The notes: generated by a model from the sequence alone, not told the origin. Numbered from the stretch's first letter, positions 25,417-35,352 are shown. The stretch is 64,000 nucleotides of DNA from Planctomycetaceae bacterium (GCA_020638975.1 JACKHN010000014.1:91949-155948), one strand, 5' to 3'. Translations and numbers: made by a program.

Positions 25417-26034
25417 ATGCGACGCGAAATACTTGCATTCCTTTTGGCAGCAACCGCTCTGGGCGTCGATTGTCCGGCGATCGCCGTTGACGCGGAACCT
25501 GTCGCCACTGGTCGGCAAATTGAGCAGGCAGAACTCGAGGAACTTGGCTACGCCGTGCATCGCGTTGACCTGTATCGCGACAACGTTTACCAGTACGAAG
25601 CGCAGGTCGAGCGTCTTGCGGAAGCCGCCGTCTCGATGGAAGGCGGCACCGTCGAGATGCTGCTGACTGTTCGGCGAGTGACCCCAGGCGAAGTCCTTTG
25701 CGAACCGTCGGACGCAGGGCGAACTCGAATGATTTTGAAGCATGCTACGCCGCCACTCTTCGGCAATCTGGGCACTGTGTGGTACTGTGCTCAGCCTTCG
25801 GCCGATTACTGGAATATGCTCGCGAAGCCAGTTGGATTGCGCATTGGTGACGAGATCACACTCGACATGGCCAAGGAATTGCGGCGGCGCGACGTGTTGC
25901 GAGTAACGGGACGCGTTGAATCAATGCCGATCAGAATGACCGGGGCCTTCCAGCCACGGGTGGCTGCGGTTGTCGTTGATTGGACGGTCGTCGAGGTAAT
26001 TGTTGATCCGAACTTCGAGAAGTTTCGCTACTAG
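25417..26034 (+). CDS. Exported protein of unknown function
   Basis: 205 residues. A signal peptide (MRREILAFLLAATALGVDCP-AIAVDA) is followed by a mixed alpha/beta domain: LEELGYAVHRVDLYRDNVYQ, VEMLLTVRRVTPGEVLCEPS and VLRVTGRVESMPIRMTGAFQ, with the C-terminal VVEVIVDPNFEKFRY. The alternation of hydrophobic residues suggests a beta-barrel or OB-like fold, which is only a guess. GGGGA lies about 9 bp before ATG 25417. It ends 23 bp from the convergent SDR gene. Confidence 0.6.
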   Translation: MRREILAFLLAATALGVDCPAIAVDAEPVATGRQIEQAELEELGYAVHRVDLYRDNVYQYEAQVERLAEAAVSMEGGTVEMLLTVRRVTPGEVLCEPSDAGRTRMILKHATPPLFGNLGTVWYCAQPSADYWNMLAKPVGLRIGDEITLDMAKELRRRDVLRVTGRVESMPIRMTGAFQPRVAAVVVDWTVVEVIVDPNFEKFRY

Positions 26035-26056
26035 CTCGCGACGACTTGACAGTGAG

Positions 26057-26866
26057 TTAAAATTGATCCGGCTTCATTCGTTTCAGGAGGTTGCGAGGAA
26101 AATGACCTTGCGACCAACCTCCGTCGACGGTCACATTGGTACCGGTCATATAACTGGCGTCTTCACTTGAAAGCATAGCGATCACACGGGCAATCTCGGC
26201 TGGTTCGCCCCAACGCCCCAAAGGGATCTCGCTTGTACTCCACTCGCGCAACTGATCCTCTACTGATTGGCCATCGCCGCTCGGATAGTCACCACTCAGT
26301 TCGGTATCGATTGCACCGGGGCTGATGGCCAGGACGCGAATTCCGCTGCGACCGTAGAGTGTAGCGAGTTCGTAAGTCAGCGAATCGATGCCGCCTTTCA
26401 CAGCTGGGTAGGCTGCTGCCACTCCACCGCCGCGGCGTGACATGATGCTGCACACATTGATAATGACGCCTGAGCCTTGCGGTTCCATCACCTCGGCGGC
26501 CCAGCGAGCCAGAAAAGCGGGTGTCGTCAGGCAAATCCGCAGCGTGCGTTCCCACGACTCGACCGAAATCTCTCGCATCGTTTTGATTTCACGCCATGCG
26601 GCGTTGTTAACGAGCACGTCGAGGCGTCCGAAATGTTGAGCGACTTGTTGCAGCGAAGCTTGAGCGGCTTCCAACGAGTTGAGGTCACACAACTCGGCGA
26701 GACACTCCGCTCCCAGTTCGGTCGCGTCGCGTGAGGTTGCCTGCAACTCGTCCGACAACACATCCAGCAGCCCGAGGTTGTAACCGCGTCGTGCAAACTC
26801 AAGTGCTGTCGCGCGACCGATGCCTCGAGCGGCGCCCGTGATCAGAGCGACTGGTTTGGCAGACAT
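26057..26866 (-). CDS. SDR family oxidoreductase
   Basis: Classical short-chain dehydrogenase of 269 residues. The nucleotide-binding motif is TGAARGIG, with VLVNNAAWR in the core. The active-site Ser is in NVCSIMSRRGGG, and the Tyr-Lys pair in AAAYPAVKGG (Y-x-x-x-K). LAISPGAIDTELSG and the C-terminal GTNVTVDGGWSQG are normal. NADP versus NAD use cannot be fixed. It follows the deacylase gene by 22 bp and the MMPL exporter before that, so all three are probably one transcript. ATG 26866 is used, not the TTG one codon earlier. Confidence 0.93.
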   Translation of the reverse strand: MSAKPVALITGAARGIGRATALEFARRGYNLGLLDVLSDELQATSRDATELGAECLAELCDLNSLEAAQASLQQVAQHFGRLDVLVNNAAWREIKTMREISVESWERTLRICLTTPAFLARWAAEVMEPQGSGVIINVCSIMSRRGGGVAAAYPAVKGGIDSLTYELATLYGRSGIRVLAISPGAIDTELSGDYPSGDGQSVEDQLREWSTSEIPLGRWGEPAEIARVIAMLSSEDASYMTGTNVTVDGGWSQGHFPRNLLKRMKPDQF

Positions 26867-26888
26867 CAATATGACTCGCAGTTAGATT

Positions 26889-27779
26889 TCAGACGTCTTC
26901 CAGAACTACCGCCAACGTGTCGCCGGCATGAACGCGCGAGAATGTTCGCAGCACGATGACCGTACCGCTTTCTTGCGACAACGCGGGGATCACGTTGTCG
27001 CCAAGGATGTCGGTCACGGTCCCCAGCGGTTCGCCAGCCTTGACGTCACCGCCAAGTTGCACGCTCGGCTCAAAAAAGCCCGTGATGGGCGACGGGTTGC
27101 GGATCTGCATGTGACCGGCACTCTCGCGGAAGTCGTCGACGGTTCGTTCCACGCGTGACGCGGGCCGCTCGCGATCGAGCATGTCGAGTTCAGCCATCAC
27201 GTTCAAACATCCTTCCACGTAAGCGTCGATCCCCGCAGGATCACAAAGCCCACGGCCTAGATACTCGGCATAGATCGCCGGAACACCGGCATCGCGAGCC
27301 ACGGACAAAGTTCTGCCTTCCAGACGATAGTCCGTGCCCCAAACCAGCGGCAAGTTGAATGCATGAGCCATGCGGCGCTGTGTCTCGCGGACAGCTTCGT
27401 CGGGAACGAGTTTATAACCCGTCAAAGGCAAGACACTCATGGTCGTCCCGCCGGTATGCAGATCGATGAAGTAATCGGCTGTGCGGATGAGTTGGCTGAT
27501 CGCGTGCGCGGTTTGTTCCGTAACCGACCCGTCGGGCCTACCTGGGCATGTTCGCGCGAGGTCGCGTTCATCTTCGGCAGTCCGAGCGCCGCGCAGGAAC
27601 GCAGCTTCGTTAACAACGGGAACCAACGTCAGTCGACCACGAAGTTGAACCGGATCGACTTCTCGCATCAATCTGCGAATGGCCGCCATCGGCTCGAACT
27701 CGTCGCCATGCACGCCGCCTGTGATAAGCAAGTGCGGACCGTCGGTTGTGCCGATGATTTGTCGAGAGTGGATTTCCAT
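26889..27779 (-). CDS. Succinylglutamate desuccinylase/aspartoacylase family amidohydrolase
   Basis: A zinc-dependent deacylase of the M14-like AstE/AspA group. The metal site H-x-x-E appears in GGVHGDEFEP near residue 22 and the third ligand in DYFIDLHTGG. GARTAEDERDLARTCPGRPD matches the family's Arg-rich substrate loop. The C-terminal beta domain has GFFEPSVQLGGDVKAGEPLG and SRVHAGDTL. The acyl-amino acid it cleaves is unknown. I start at ATG 27779; TTG 27815 would add 12 residues. It lies 4 bp (from the TTG) to 40 bp behind the MMPL exporter gene and 22 bp before the SDR gene, suggesting one operon. Confidence 0.88.
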   Translation of the reverse strand: MEIHSRQIIGTTDGPHLLITGGVHGDEFEPMAAIRRLMREVDPVQLRGRLTLVPVVNEAAFLRGARTAEDERDLARTCPGRPDGSVTEQTAHAISQLIRTADYFIDLHTGGTTMSVLPLTGYKLVPDEAVRETQRRMAHAFNLPLVWGTDYRLEGRTLSVARDAGVPAIYAEYLGRGLCDPAGIDAYVEGCLNVMAELDMLDRERPASRVERTVDDFRESAGHMQIRNPSPITGFFEPSVQLGGDVKAGEPLGTVTDILGDNVIPALSQESGTVIVLRTFSRVHAGDTLAVVLEDV

Positions 27780-27818
27780 CGACGCCAGTAGAGTCGCAAC
27801 TCGCGTGGCAATCAAGTG

Positions 27819-30800
27819 CTAGTGTCGCGGCCAACGATGTTCTGGATCGGAACGGACGACGTCACCACTTTTCCGACGCGTGGCCGAGTGTCGGGTCTCG
27901 CCTCCCTCGACGAGCGACGCATTTTCGCCGGCACCTTGCGCAGGTGCATCGACCGAAGCAATCACTATTTCCGTCTCAGTTTTTTTTTCAGGTGCGGGCT
28001 CGTCGGCAGCAACCATGAAGAATCGGCCCAAAGGACCAGCGAGCAACGCCGGCAAGAGAATCAGATCGCCCGCCAAGGCCGCGACGAGTAACGTTACCAT
28101 CATCACGCCGAAACGCTGCGTCGGCGTGAAAGTGCTTAAAGCGAATACCGCTAAACCAAGTCCGCCGATCAGCGTTGTCTGTGTCATCGCAGTCGCAACG
28201 CGACGATAGGATTCGAGGATTGCCTCGTTGCGTGTCATTCCGTCGCGCAGGCCAATGCGGAACCATGTTAAAAAGTGGATGGTATCGTCGACGGCGACTC
28301 CCATGGCGACACTGGCACACATCATCGTGCCAATATCGATTTTCATCCCAAGGTGCCCCATCGCGCCAAAGATCAGCACCACTGGGAAGACGTTTGGCAC
28401 CATCGCTGTCATGCCAGCCGTGACATTGAGCGTGTTGAAAGGACTGATACGACGCCGCCAATCCCGCAACAAAACCATCATCACCGCGGCGATCATCACG
28501 AAGGCCAATCCGATGCTCTCGACAAGGCTGTTCAACAATGTCCGTTGGGCCTTGTAGACGACGGGCACAACGCCGGTGTAGACCACTTGGATTGGGGCAT
28601 CCCGCTCGGCGGCAGTCAGTGATTTGCCAAGTTCAAACTTATGATCACGAGCATCGATGAACAGTTTCGAGTTCGCCGCAATCGCATCGACGTCGTAGCC
28701 CGGATCGTCCTTCAGCAGCACGACGCAGTCGGCCCACGCGCCAACCAGCTTGTCGAGCGGAGGCAATCCTTCAGGATGCGGAATGCTCGGGTCGACTGCT
28801 CCCGTTGCACAGCGAACTTCTTTCACGAGATCGCGAAGTGTCTCGCCGAAGATTCGTGTCTGGTCAATTTCGTGTACTTGCGTCGAGGCGTCTGCCGATG
28901 TGGCTTGCGCGATATCCGCTGTGACGTCGGGAGCTGCGCCGAGTGGAAAGCCGAGAAAGAGGATCTTCTTGCCGGCGAACCCGCCTGCGGCACTTGCCGA
29001 AAGCTCGCGCAGGATCTTATCGCGGAATTGATATGCCGTAATTACCGGTTCGACAGCGACTTTCTGCTCATGGACAAAGACGCCGTAGTCGACATCGTTC
29101 AAGGCTCCCAACCGCTCGCTAATTCGCCACAATTCATTGCGTGTATCCGTGCGTACGTAATCGGTTGGTAACGCCCCAAACTGTCGTTCCAGTTGGCTGT
29201 TGAAAGCGCCACGCGTTGAAAAGTCGGTTACGGCGGGAAGGTCTGAGACGAACGTAGCCGCTGACATCCCTTTGCCGATCACGTCTCGACCCGACTCACC
29301 GAATTCGCGTTCGCAAACCTTTTGAATGCGGTCTACCAGCTGCATGCGTTCGAGTACGGTCAATTGAAAGGAAGCCTCGTCGTAGGCTTTGGGGTTCTTC
29401 TCCGAAATCGCTTTCAACTTTTCCAGGGATGGCCGGATTACTTCTGGCTTGACACTTACCACCAACTCCATCGGAACTAGTTTGCCGAGATTACCCTCAA
29501 GCCAGTGGTAGTCGCTGATAATCTTTGAATCGGCGTCGAACAGCTTGAGGAGTTGGACTTCGGTCTTGATCTTGTTCAGGCCTAAACCGACTCCGATCAT
29601 CAAGGCCACACACCCAACGGTAACGATCCAATGGTTGCCGATGATCCAACGTCCGGTCGCCAACCACATGTTTTCGATGGCCTTCGTAACGCCAGCTTCT
29701 TCGCTTTGCCGCTTCTTCGAGATGAAAGGCCAAATCGTGAGAGCTGCCGGCAAGTAGCAGAACAGCAGGCTCAGCGTGGCCATTACACCGAGTGCCGAAA
29801 AGAGGCCAAACTTTTTGATGGGCATCAAGTTGCTAGAGTAAAGGGAGATCAATCCCAATGCGGTCGTAAACGCGGCGAGCGTGCAAGGGCCCCAGGCGTG
29901 GCTGAGTGCTCGCTCGGCGGCACCATCAACGCCTTCTTCTTCGACGGCCTCGCGATAGTAGTTCACGATATGAACCGCGCCCGACAACCCGAGTACGTAG
30001 ACTAACGCTGGCATCGACATCAGCACGGCGTCGACCGAAGACAGATGTGCCATTCCGGGAATGCTTCCGGACCAGAACACAATCGCCAAGCTGGCAACGG
30101 CGGCGACTCCACCAACGAAGAAAACCATGATCGTCACTTTGATGCTGCGGAAGCAAAGCAACGAGAGCGTGATCCCAATGACAGCCGAGAAACCGACAAG
30201 TCGCACGAGGGTGATCGTTCCCTCCTCATCGATCGCGACGTTGTCGACGGGCGGTCCGCCCATCTTCAATTCATCCGCACTGATGCCACATTCGTTGATC
30301 GCAAGGTCGAGCACTCTGCCGCGAGGTTTACCCAGAATCGGTCGACCGATCACACGAGCTAAGTCTCGCTTTCCCGCGTCGCTCATCGTGACGATGAAAC
30401 AAGTCTGACGTGGTGGCGGATCGACTCGCAATTTCGTAAAGAGCACATCCCAATGGGCGGTTTGCTGGTCGGACGAGGCATTGACGAGTTTTTCGCGATC
30501 GCCGCCGTACTCGTTTTCGATGAGTCGATCGACGAATGTCTCGAATCTTTCTTTCCAATCGGTAGGCAAAGCGGCTAGCGTGGCAGTTGGCAGAGCGGTT
30601 TGGAAGTCATGCACTTCCCAGCTGAATCCCTGTTGAATGGCGGGCCCGAACAAGGTGCCGGTCAGACGCTCATAGGCCGTTTGTCGTGCCACACGGGGCT
30701 TGTCCTCGTCGGCGACATCCGTCGTGCGAGGCCATAACGGACCATTTTCAAAGACCAATTCCTCCATCATTTGAGGACCGCTACGGATCGTCTTGAAGAA

Positions 30801-31448
30801 CCTCGCGGTGATCTTTCGTGGATCGGCATGGTACGGATTAGGAATGCCGGGAACCGATTCACCGACGGTCGCGATCAGTTTCCCGGTTGCGATTTCGCCT
30901 CCCGTTCGCTTCTTAATCGAGCGAATTGTGAAGTCGCCCAGATTTGCATCGCCATCCCACTCGTAAAGCTCGCCGGCTGGCGTGAGGTAGTACCATTGGC
31001 CACCATGACCTTGCAGCCACTTCTCGCCGAGCCCGCCCCAGTTCTCGTGGTAATCGCCGGTCGAAAACAGTCCGAGTCGGTCGCCCATTTGGCGAGTTCG
31101 TTCGTGCGTTAGTTCTTCGGGCGTGAACGCAGCGATCTGTTCCTCCGTCGGCGCGATTTCGCCTTCGATCTTCTTGCTGAACAGTTGGTATCGCTGGTCG
31201 ACCTCCGTGCATCCGGGCCAAGTCACGAGAATGAATCGTTCGCCAATGAAGTGTTTCCCGAACCACTCCAAATCCTTGGTCTCAGGAAAATCGCTCGGCA
31301 ACCAATCCTTGATGTTGTTCTCAAGGTGCTGGGTCGCCATTCGGGCGCCGCGCAAAGCGAAAGGCACAAGAAAGAAAATACAGCATAGTACGACGACGGC
31401 CCGGTTGCCGAAGAATCCTACGCGTCGGTCGAAGAACCTGAATGCCAT
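27819..31448 (-). CDS. MMPL/RND-superfamily exporter
   Basis: 1209 residues with two RND halves. Helix 1 is near the N-terminus (VVVLCCIFFLVPFALRGA), followed by a very large periplasmic loop of about 350 residues. Helices 2-6 form a sterol-sensing-like block (VGFSAVIGITLSLLCF to SLLFCYLPAALTIWPFI). The second half repeats this with ESIGLAFVMIAAVMMVLLRD and MCASVAMGVAVDDTIHFLTW, which includes the Asp pair thought to carry protons in RND pumps. Family members move lipids, hopanoids or other hydrophobic cargo across the inner membrane. The C-terminal 60 residues are polar and cytosolic. It heads the operon with the deacylase and SDR genes. Confidence 0.9.
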   Translation of the reverse strand: MAFRFFDRRVGFFGNRAVVVLCCIFFLVPFALRGARMATQHLENNIKDWLPSDFPETKDLEWFGKHFIGERFILVTWPGCTEVDQRYQLFSKKIEGEIAPTEEQIAAFTPEELTHERTRQMGDRLGLFSTGDYHENWGGLGEKWLQGHGGQWYYLTPAGELYEWDGDANLGDFTIRSIKKRTGGEIATGKLIATVGESVPGIPNPYHADPRKITARFFKTIRSGPQMMEELVFENGPLWPRTTDVADEDKPRVARQTAYERLTGTLFGPAIQQGFSWEVHDFQTALPTATLAALPTDWKERFETFVDRLIENEYGGDREKLVNASSDQQTAHWDVLFTKLRVDPPPRQTCFIVTMSDAGKRDLARVIGRPILGKPRGRVLDLAINECGISADELKMGGPPVDNVAIDEEGTITLVRLVGFSAVIGITLSLLCFRSIKVTIMVFFVGGVAAVASLAIVFWSGSIPGMAHLSSVDAVLMSMPALVYVLGLSGAVHIVNYYREAVEEEGVDGAAERALSHAWGPCTLAAFTTALGLISLYSSNLMPIKKFGLFSALGVMATLSLLFCYLPAALTIWPFISKKRQSEEAGVTKAIENMWLATGRWIIGNHWIVTVGCVALMIGVGLGLNKIKTEVQLLKLFDADSKIISDYHWLEGNLGKLVPMELVVSVKPEVIRPSLEKLKAISEKNPKAYDEASFQLTVLERMQLVDRIQKVCEREFGESGRDVIGKGMSAATFVSDLPAVTDFSTRGAFNSQLERQFGALPTDYVRTDTRNELWRISERLGALNDVDYGVFVHEQKVAVEPVITAYQFRDKILRELSASAAGGFAGKKILFLGFPLGAAPDVTADIAQATSADASTQVHEIDQTRIFGETLRDLVKEVRCATGAVDPSIPHPEGLPPLDKLVGAWADCVVLLKDDPGYDVDAIAANSKLFIDARDHKFELGKSLTAAERDAPIQVVYTGVVPVVYKAQRTLLNSLVESIGLAFVMIAAVMMVLLRDWRRRISPFNTLNVTAGMTAMVPNVFPVVLIFGAMGHLGMKIDIGTMMCASVAMGVAVDDTIHFLTWFRIGLRDGMTRNEAILESYRRVATAMTQTTLIGGLGLAVFALSTFTPTQRFGVMMVTLLVAALAGDLILLPALLAGPLGRFFMVAADEPAPEKKTETEIVIASVDAPAQGAGENASLVEGGETRHSATRRKSGDVVRSDPEHRWPRH

Positions 31449-31749
31449 TCAGAAAGCCAATTGAGACAAGACGTTGCAGCGACGGCCTGTTCCTGTTCTA
31501 GGTGTGAAAAGTAAACCTTAACTGTCGGTAACCTAGGCGTCTATGGCAAAAGAACGATCGACGGGTGTTCGGTAATGCCATTATTCTACTTCGACGCCAT
31601 CATAACCGAGCCAATAGTGTCAAGGCCGTTAGGCCGCACAAGCTCCGCAGTTTATGAACTCGCCGTGATTTGCTATTCTTCCCCTATTAACTCACTCGCC
31701 AGGGTGGCGCGTCGGGTAAACAGGAATGACTTGAAAGGAGTGTCAGATC
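31449..31749. other. Divergent intergenic region
   Basis: 301 bp between the minus-strand MMPL gene and the plus-strand transaldolase gene. It must hold promoters for both. I see a small GGCCGTTAGGCC palindrome near 31626 and the transaldolase ribosome site AAAGGAG (about 31734-31740), but no clear -35/-10 pairs, terminators or repeats. Confidence 0.5.
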
Positions 31750-32787
31750 GTGGTTGATTCGCTGAAGTCGCTGATAGCATCGGGGACGAAATTGTGGCTC
31801 GACTCGATCGATCCTGACTTGGTCGCTGAAAACCGGGCTCGTGGTGCGACGGGAGCGACATCGAATCCGATCATTATTTCGGATCTCTTGAAGACCGGTC
31901 GCTTTGACAAGCAATTGGACATCTTCCGCGGTCAAGGTTTGGATGACGAAGCCATCGCTTGGGCGATGACGGACCAACTCGTTCGGCAAGCCCAAGATGT
32001 CTTCCACCCGGTATGGCAAGAGACCCAAGGCAACGACGGTTACGTGAGCTTCGAACTCGACCCGCTGCTTGAAGACCTCGAATTGGGTCCTCCACACGAC
32101 AAGCGTGTCGCGCGTTACGTCGAACTCGGCAAACGATGGGCCGAAGGCCATGACAATCGCATGATCAAAGTTCCGGCGACGCCGGCAGGACTTGATGCTT
32201 TAGAAGATCTCGCGGCGGCTGGCATCACGTTGAATGTGACTCTCATCTTCTCCACGCGCCAGTATCACGCCGCCCGCGAAGCGGTTTGGCGCGGAGCCCA
32301 ACGTCATGGCGACCTACAGCGTTTTAAGAGCGTTTACAGCATCTTTGTCTCGCGACTGGACGTCTACTCGGAGAAACATGTTCCCGAGCTTTCCGCCGCG
32401 GCGCAGGGACAAGTAGGAATCGTCAACGCCAAGCGATTATGGGCGGACAATGTCGCATTCTGGCAGGGTAAACAATTGCCGTTAGCGCAAGAGATCATTT
32501 TTGCAAGCACCGGTACGAAGAAACCGGAAGATCCACCGTGGAAGTATGTTGCGGCTTTCGCTGGGAGTGACATCCAAACCAACCCGCCGGCAACCAATCA
32601 GGCAGTTCTCGATAGCGGACGCGAGTTCACGTCGGAAGTCGCGACGCTGCCATCGGACGAGATACTCGCAGAGATCGACGCCAAAGTCGATTTCGATCAA
32701 CTGGAGCGAGTTCTCATGGAAGAGGGCTTGAGAAAGTTTGCCGATCCGCAGAAAGCGCTCTTACAGCTGATTGCGACAAAGCGGTGA
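31750..32787 (+). CDS. Transaldolase family protein
   Basis: 345 residues. Transfers a dihydroxyacetone unit between sugar phosphates in the non-oxidative pentose phosphate pathway. The beta-barrel is recognisable: LIASGTKLWLDSIDPDLV, GATGATSNPIIISDLL near residue 32, the Schiff-base Lys in RMIKVPATPAGLDAL, GITLNVTLIFS and VYSIFVSRLDVY. The C-terminal half has IFASTGTKKPEDPPWKYV and IQTNPPATNQAVL, as in the larger TalB/Tal-type family. GTG 31750 is chosen because AAAGGAG stands 9 bp upstream. It is monocistronic. Whether it is a genuine transaldolase or a fructose-6-phosphate aldolase was not tested. Confidence 0.9.
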   Translation: MVDSLKSLIASGTKLWLDSIDPDLVAENRARGATGATSNPIIISDLLKTGRFDKQLDIFRGQGLDDEAIAWAMTDQLVRQAQDVFHPVWQETQGNDGYVSFELDPLLEDLELGPPHDKRVARYVELGKRWAEGHDNRMIKVPATPAGLDALEDLAAAGITLNVTLIFSTRQYHAAREAVWRGAQRHGDLQRFKSVYSIFVSRLDVYSEKHVPELSAAAQGQVGIVNAKRLWADNVAFWQGKQLPLAQEIIFASTGTKKPEDPPWKYVAAFAGSDIQTNPPATNQAVLDSGREFTSEVATLPSDEILAEIDAKVDFDQLERVLMEEGLRKFADPQKALLQLIATKR

Positions 32788-32899
32788 GTGCTCGCGCGGC
32801 AAGCCGTAACGAAACACGTACTGACGATACACATCCGATGACGAATGCCGCGATTCGTTCACCGAAAAACTTGCGAGCACACGGCTCAATCATAACCAT

Positions 32900-33219
32900 C
32901 GACGCCGCCTAAGCATCGCTCGTGAAATAACTGACGGTTTTCCGACGCGAGCGTTGCTAACCAGCGTAAGCGACATCCGAATTTTGCTCGCGGTCCAAAG
33001 CGAATGCACGCTTTTTTCGTCTCGGCATACGACTGCCGATTCGACGTTCTGCCACGGCCACGATGCACCAATCCCGTACCGACTCCAGGCCCGCTTCGTC
33101 TAACGGTAGGTCACTCATCGTAGTTCACTCGCTTCGGCCAAAGTCATCTCCCCTAAACGAACCCGGCTGAACACTTCCAGCCGCTTGCGCCCCTGCAAAC
33201 TCATCGAAATCGTCTCCAT
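32900..33219 (-). pseudogene. Remnant of an ISNCY-type transposase
   Basis: From ATG 33219 the frame reads METISMSLQGRKRLEVFSRV, then RLGEMTLAEASEL, the typical helix-turn-helix start of ISNCY transposases. It then meets stop codons while still matching (VTYR-stop-TKRAWSRYG, expected YRQTKRxWxRY). Another frame carries on with GLVHRGRGRTSNRQSYAETK. The catalytic core is missing. No terminal inverted repeats were found, so this is an old degraded piece between the transaldolase and haloperoxidase genes. The rest of this 579-bp gap holds nothing I can name. Confidence 0.65.
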
Positions 33220-33366
33220 TACCTGTCTCCTTGTGAAGACGTCGCCTTCTGAAACAGCATCATGGCGACAATTCTAATGGCGCATGACACCCATAGGTTC
33301 CGCCATCGTAGACATCGTCGCCATCGCGAGTCATGATGAGACGTACGGCAACAGGTAAAAAACTCG

Positions 33367-35241
33367 ATGAATCGTCGCAGGAAGTCCCGCTCTTACACTC
33401 CGAAATGCTGCCGCCGCGGTCTGTTCGTGGAGCGTCTCGAAGACCGTCGGTTGCTGGCGGGTGATTGGCAGAATCCTCGCAATGCACTCGATGTCGATGA
33501 TTCGGGCATTGCGTCGCCGCTGGATGTGCTGGTCGTCATTAACGATTTGAGCGAGACGGGAAGCCGCGGGTTGCCTTCCCTGGCCGGGACGGCTCCCGTG
33601 CATTACTTGGATGTGAATGGTGACGACTGGATTTCGCCGATCGATGCATTGATTGTTATCAATGCGATTGAGGAGAATCTCCAGCCCCTGGCCGTTGCCG
33701 CGAGCTTGTCTCCCAGTTCTGACCCCGATGGCAACGGCGTTGTGCTGCTGCCGCAGGTAACCGTCGTCGGGCAAACACTGCCAGGAGCGAGCGTGCGGAT
33801 CGAGGTTGAAGCGGCGGTCGCGCCCGCGAGTTCCGGTCTCGGAGAGACCGGACTACAAAAAGCGGATGCGGCAGGCCGCTTTCAATTCACCGTCAACCTG
33901 TCGCCGGGGCTCAACAACGTGCGCGTCGAAGCACGCAACGTGCTTGGCGAGTCCTTGGCCGTGGAACGCGAGGTTCGCCGGGGAGATGTCATTCTCGATT
34001 GGAACGCTTCGCTGTTGGGAGTGATCCGCGATTGGACGACGACTTCCAATGATCCGTATCCGAATCGAATCGTGACGGAACGCCCCCCGGTTGCCGCACG
34101 CAATTTAGCAATGGTCCATGCGGCGATGTACGACGCGATCAATTCGATTGAAAACACTCACCAACCGTATCACGTCCACATCGCGGCACCAACGGGCGCG
34201 TCGCCCATCGCAGCCGCCGCGGCAGCGGCGCATCGAGTCGCATCGCAGCTTTACCGAGAGCCGGATGAACTCGCGATATTCAACGCGGCCCTGTCCGAGG
34301 CACTTGCCACCGTCGCAGACGGTTCGGCCAAGTCGATGGGTATCTCGCTAGGTGAACAAGTAGGCGACGCGATTCTCGCCTTGCGCAGCGCGGATGGAGC
34401 GAGTGCCGAGGTAACGTACACGCCCGGCACCGACCCAGGCGACTGGAATCGCACGTTTCCGGGCTTTCTTCCTCCTCTAATCACGCAATGGCCCGGCGTA
34501 GCGCCGTTTGCCATGACAATCGGCTCGCAGTTTCGCCCTAGCCCGCCCCCAGCGTTGAACAGTGCCGAGTATGCGGCAGCCGTGGACGAGGTCATGCAAC
34601 TCGGACGCTTCGACAGTCCGACGCGAACCGTCGAGCAAACCGAGATCGCCATTTTTTGGGCGGATGGAGGTGGGACCTTCACACCGCCTGGACATTGGAA
34701 TCAGATTGCCGCCGACGTGGCATTGGCTCGCGGCAATTCGCTGTCCGAAAATGCTCGTCTGTTTGCGTTGCTGAATATCGCTGAGGCGGACGCCGGGATC
34801 GCAGCTTGGGACGCGAAGTATGCTTACGATCTCTGGCGACCGATCGATGCAATCCGACGCGCCCAAACCGACGGCAACAATGCAACGATCGCTGACCTAA
34901 CGTGGACGCCGCTGATCGTGACGCCGCCGTTCCCAACCTACACATCGGGTCACAGTACTTTCAGTGGCGCGGCCGACGCCGTGTTGAGCTCCTTCTTCGG
35001 CGCGAACACTCATTTCACGACTCAGTCCGATGGTCACAGCGGTTTCACACAACGGCCATTGTCTACCAACCAGATCGTGATGCGTTCGTACAGCAGTTTC
35101 AGCGAAGCCGCCGACGAAGCAGGCCGCAGCCGCATCTATGGCGGCATCCACTTCGAATTCGACAACACGGCAGGACTCGCCGCCGGTCGTGCAATCGGTG
35201 AGTTCGTCAGCAGCGAATTTCTCAAGCTTCGCGCCAATTGA
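33367..35241 (+). CDS. Exported vanadium-dependent haloperoxidase-like protein with dockerin repeats
   Basis: 624 residues. Residues 21-32 (VERLEDRRLLAG) are the N-terminal motif common on planctomycete surface and secreted proteins (LEPR-XLL type). Two dockerin-like calcium repeats follow (LDVDDSGIASPLDVLVVI, LDVNGDDWISPIDALIVI), then an Ig-like segment. From about residue 220 comes a PAP2/vanadium haloperoxidase domain: YAYDLWRPIDAIRRA, PTYTSGHSTFSGAAD near 528-540, and SRIYGGIHFEFDN near 590, which supply the expected Arg/Lys and His ligands for vanadate. It would oxidise halides with peroxide or act as a phosphatase. A hairpin module is embedded at 33832-33856, encoding SSGLGETGLQ. Confidence 0.85.
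   Translation: MNRRRKSRSYTPKCCRRGLFVERLEDRRLLAGDWQNPRNALDVDDSGIASPLDVLVVINDLSETGSRGLPSLAGTAPVHYLDVNGDDWISPIDALIVINAIEENLQPLAVAASLSPSSDPDGNGVVLLPQVTVVGQTLPGASVRIEVEAAVAPASSGLGETGLQKADAAGRFQFTVNLSPGLNNVRVEARNVLGESLAVEREVRRGDVILDWNASLLGVIRDWTTTSNDPYPNRIVTERPPVAARNLAMVHAAMYDAINSIENTHQPYHVHIAAPTGASPIAAAAAAAHRVASQLYREPDELAIFNAALSEALATVADGSAKSMGISLGEQVGDAILALRSADGASAEVTYTPGTDPGDWNRTFPGFLPPLITQWPGVAPFAMTIGSQFRPSPPPALNSAEYAAAVDEVMQLGRFDSPTRTVEQTEIAIFWADGGGTFTPPGHWNQIAADVALARGNSLSENARLFALLNIAEADAGIAAWDAKYAYDLWRPIDAIRRAQTDGNNATIADLTWTPLIVTPPFPTYTSGHSTFSGAADAVLSSFFGANTHFTTQSDGHSGFTQRPLSTNQIVMRSYSSFSEAADEAGRSRIYGGIHFEFDNTAGLAAGRAIGEFVSSEFLKLRAN
33832..33856. repeat. Mini-hairpin module inside a coding region
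   Basis: Stem TCCGGTCTC, loop GGA, stem GAGACCGGA, then CTAC. Read on the other strand it starts GTAGTCCGGTCTCTCCGAGA, the same layout as the free-standing modules with a CTCCGA centre. It keeps the reading frame of the haloperoxidase and lies in a linker, so it could have been inserted there. Confidence 0.6.
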
Positions 35242-35352
35242 ATTCTTGAGCTGACCAATAGGGTCGATCGCTTCCTCGCACACGGGCTCACGGTTTTCTG
35301 GCACAATGACCGATTCGCAGATTCGTGCCCGTCGATCGCTCTCCGAAGCCAC

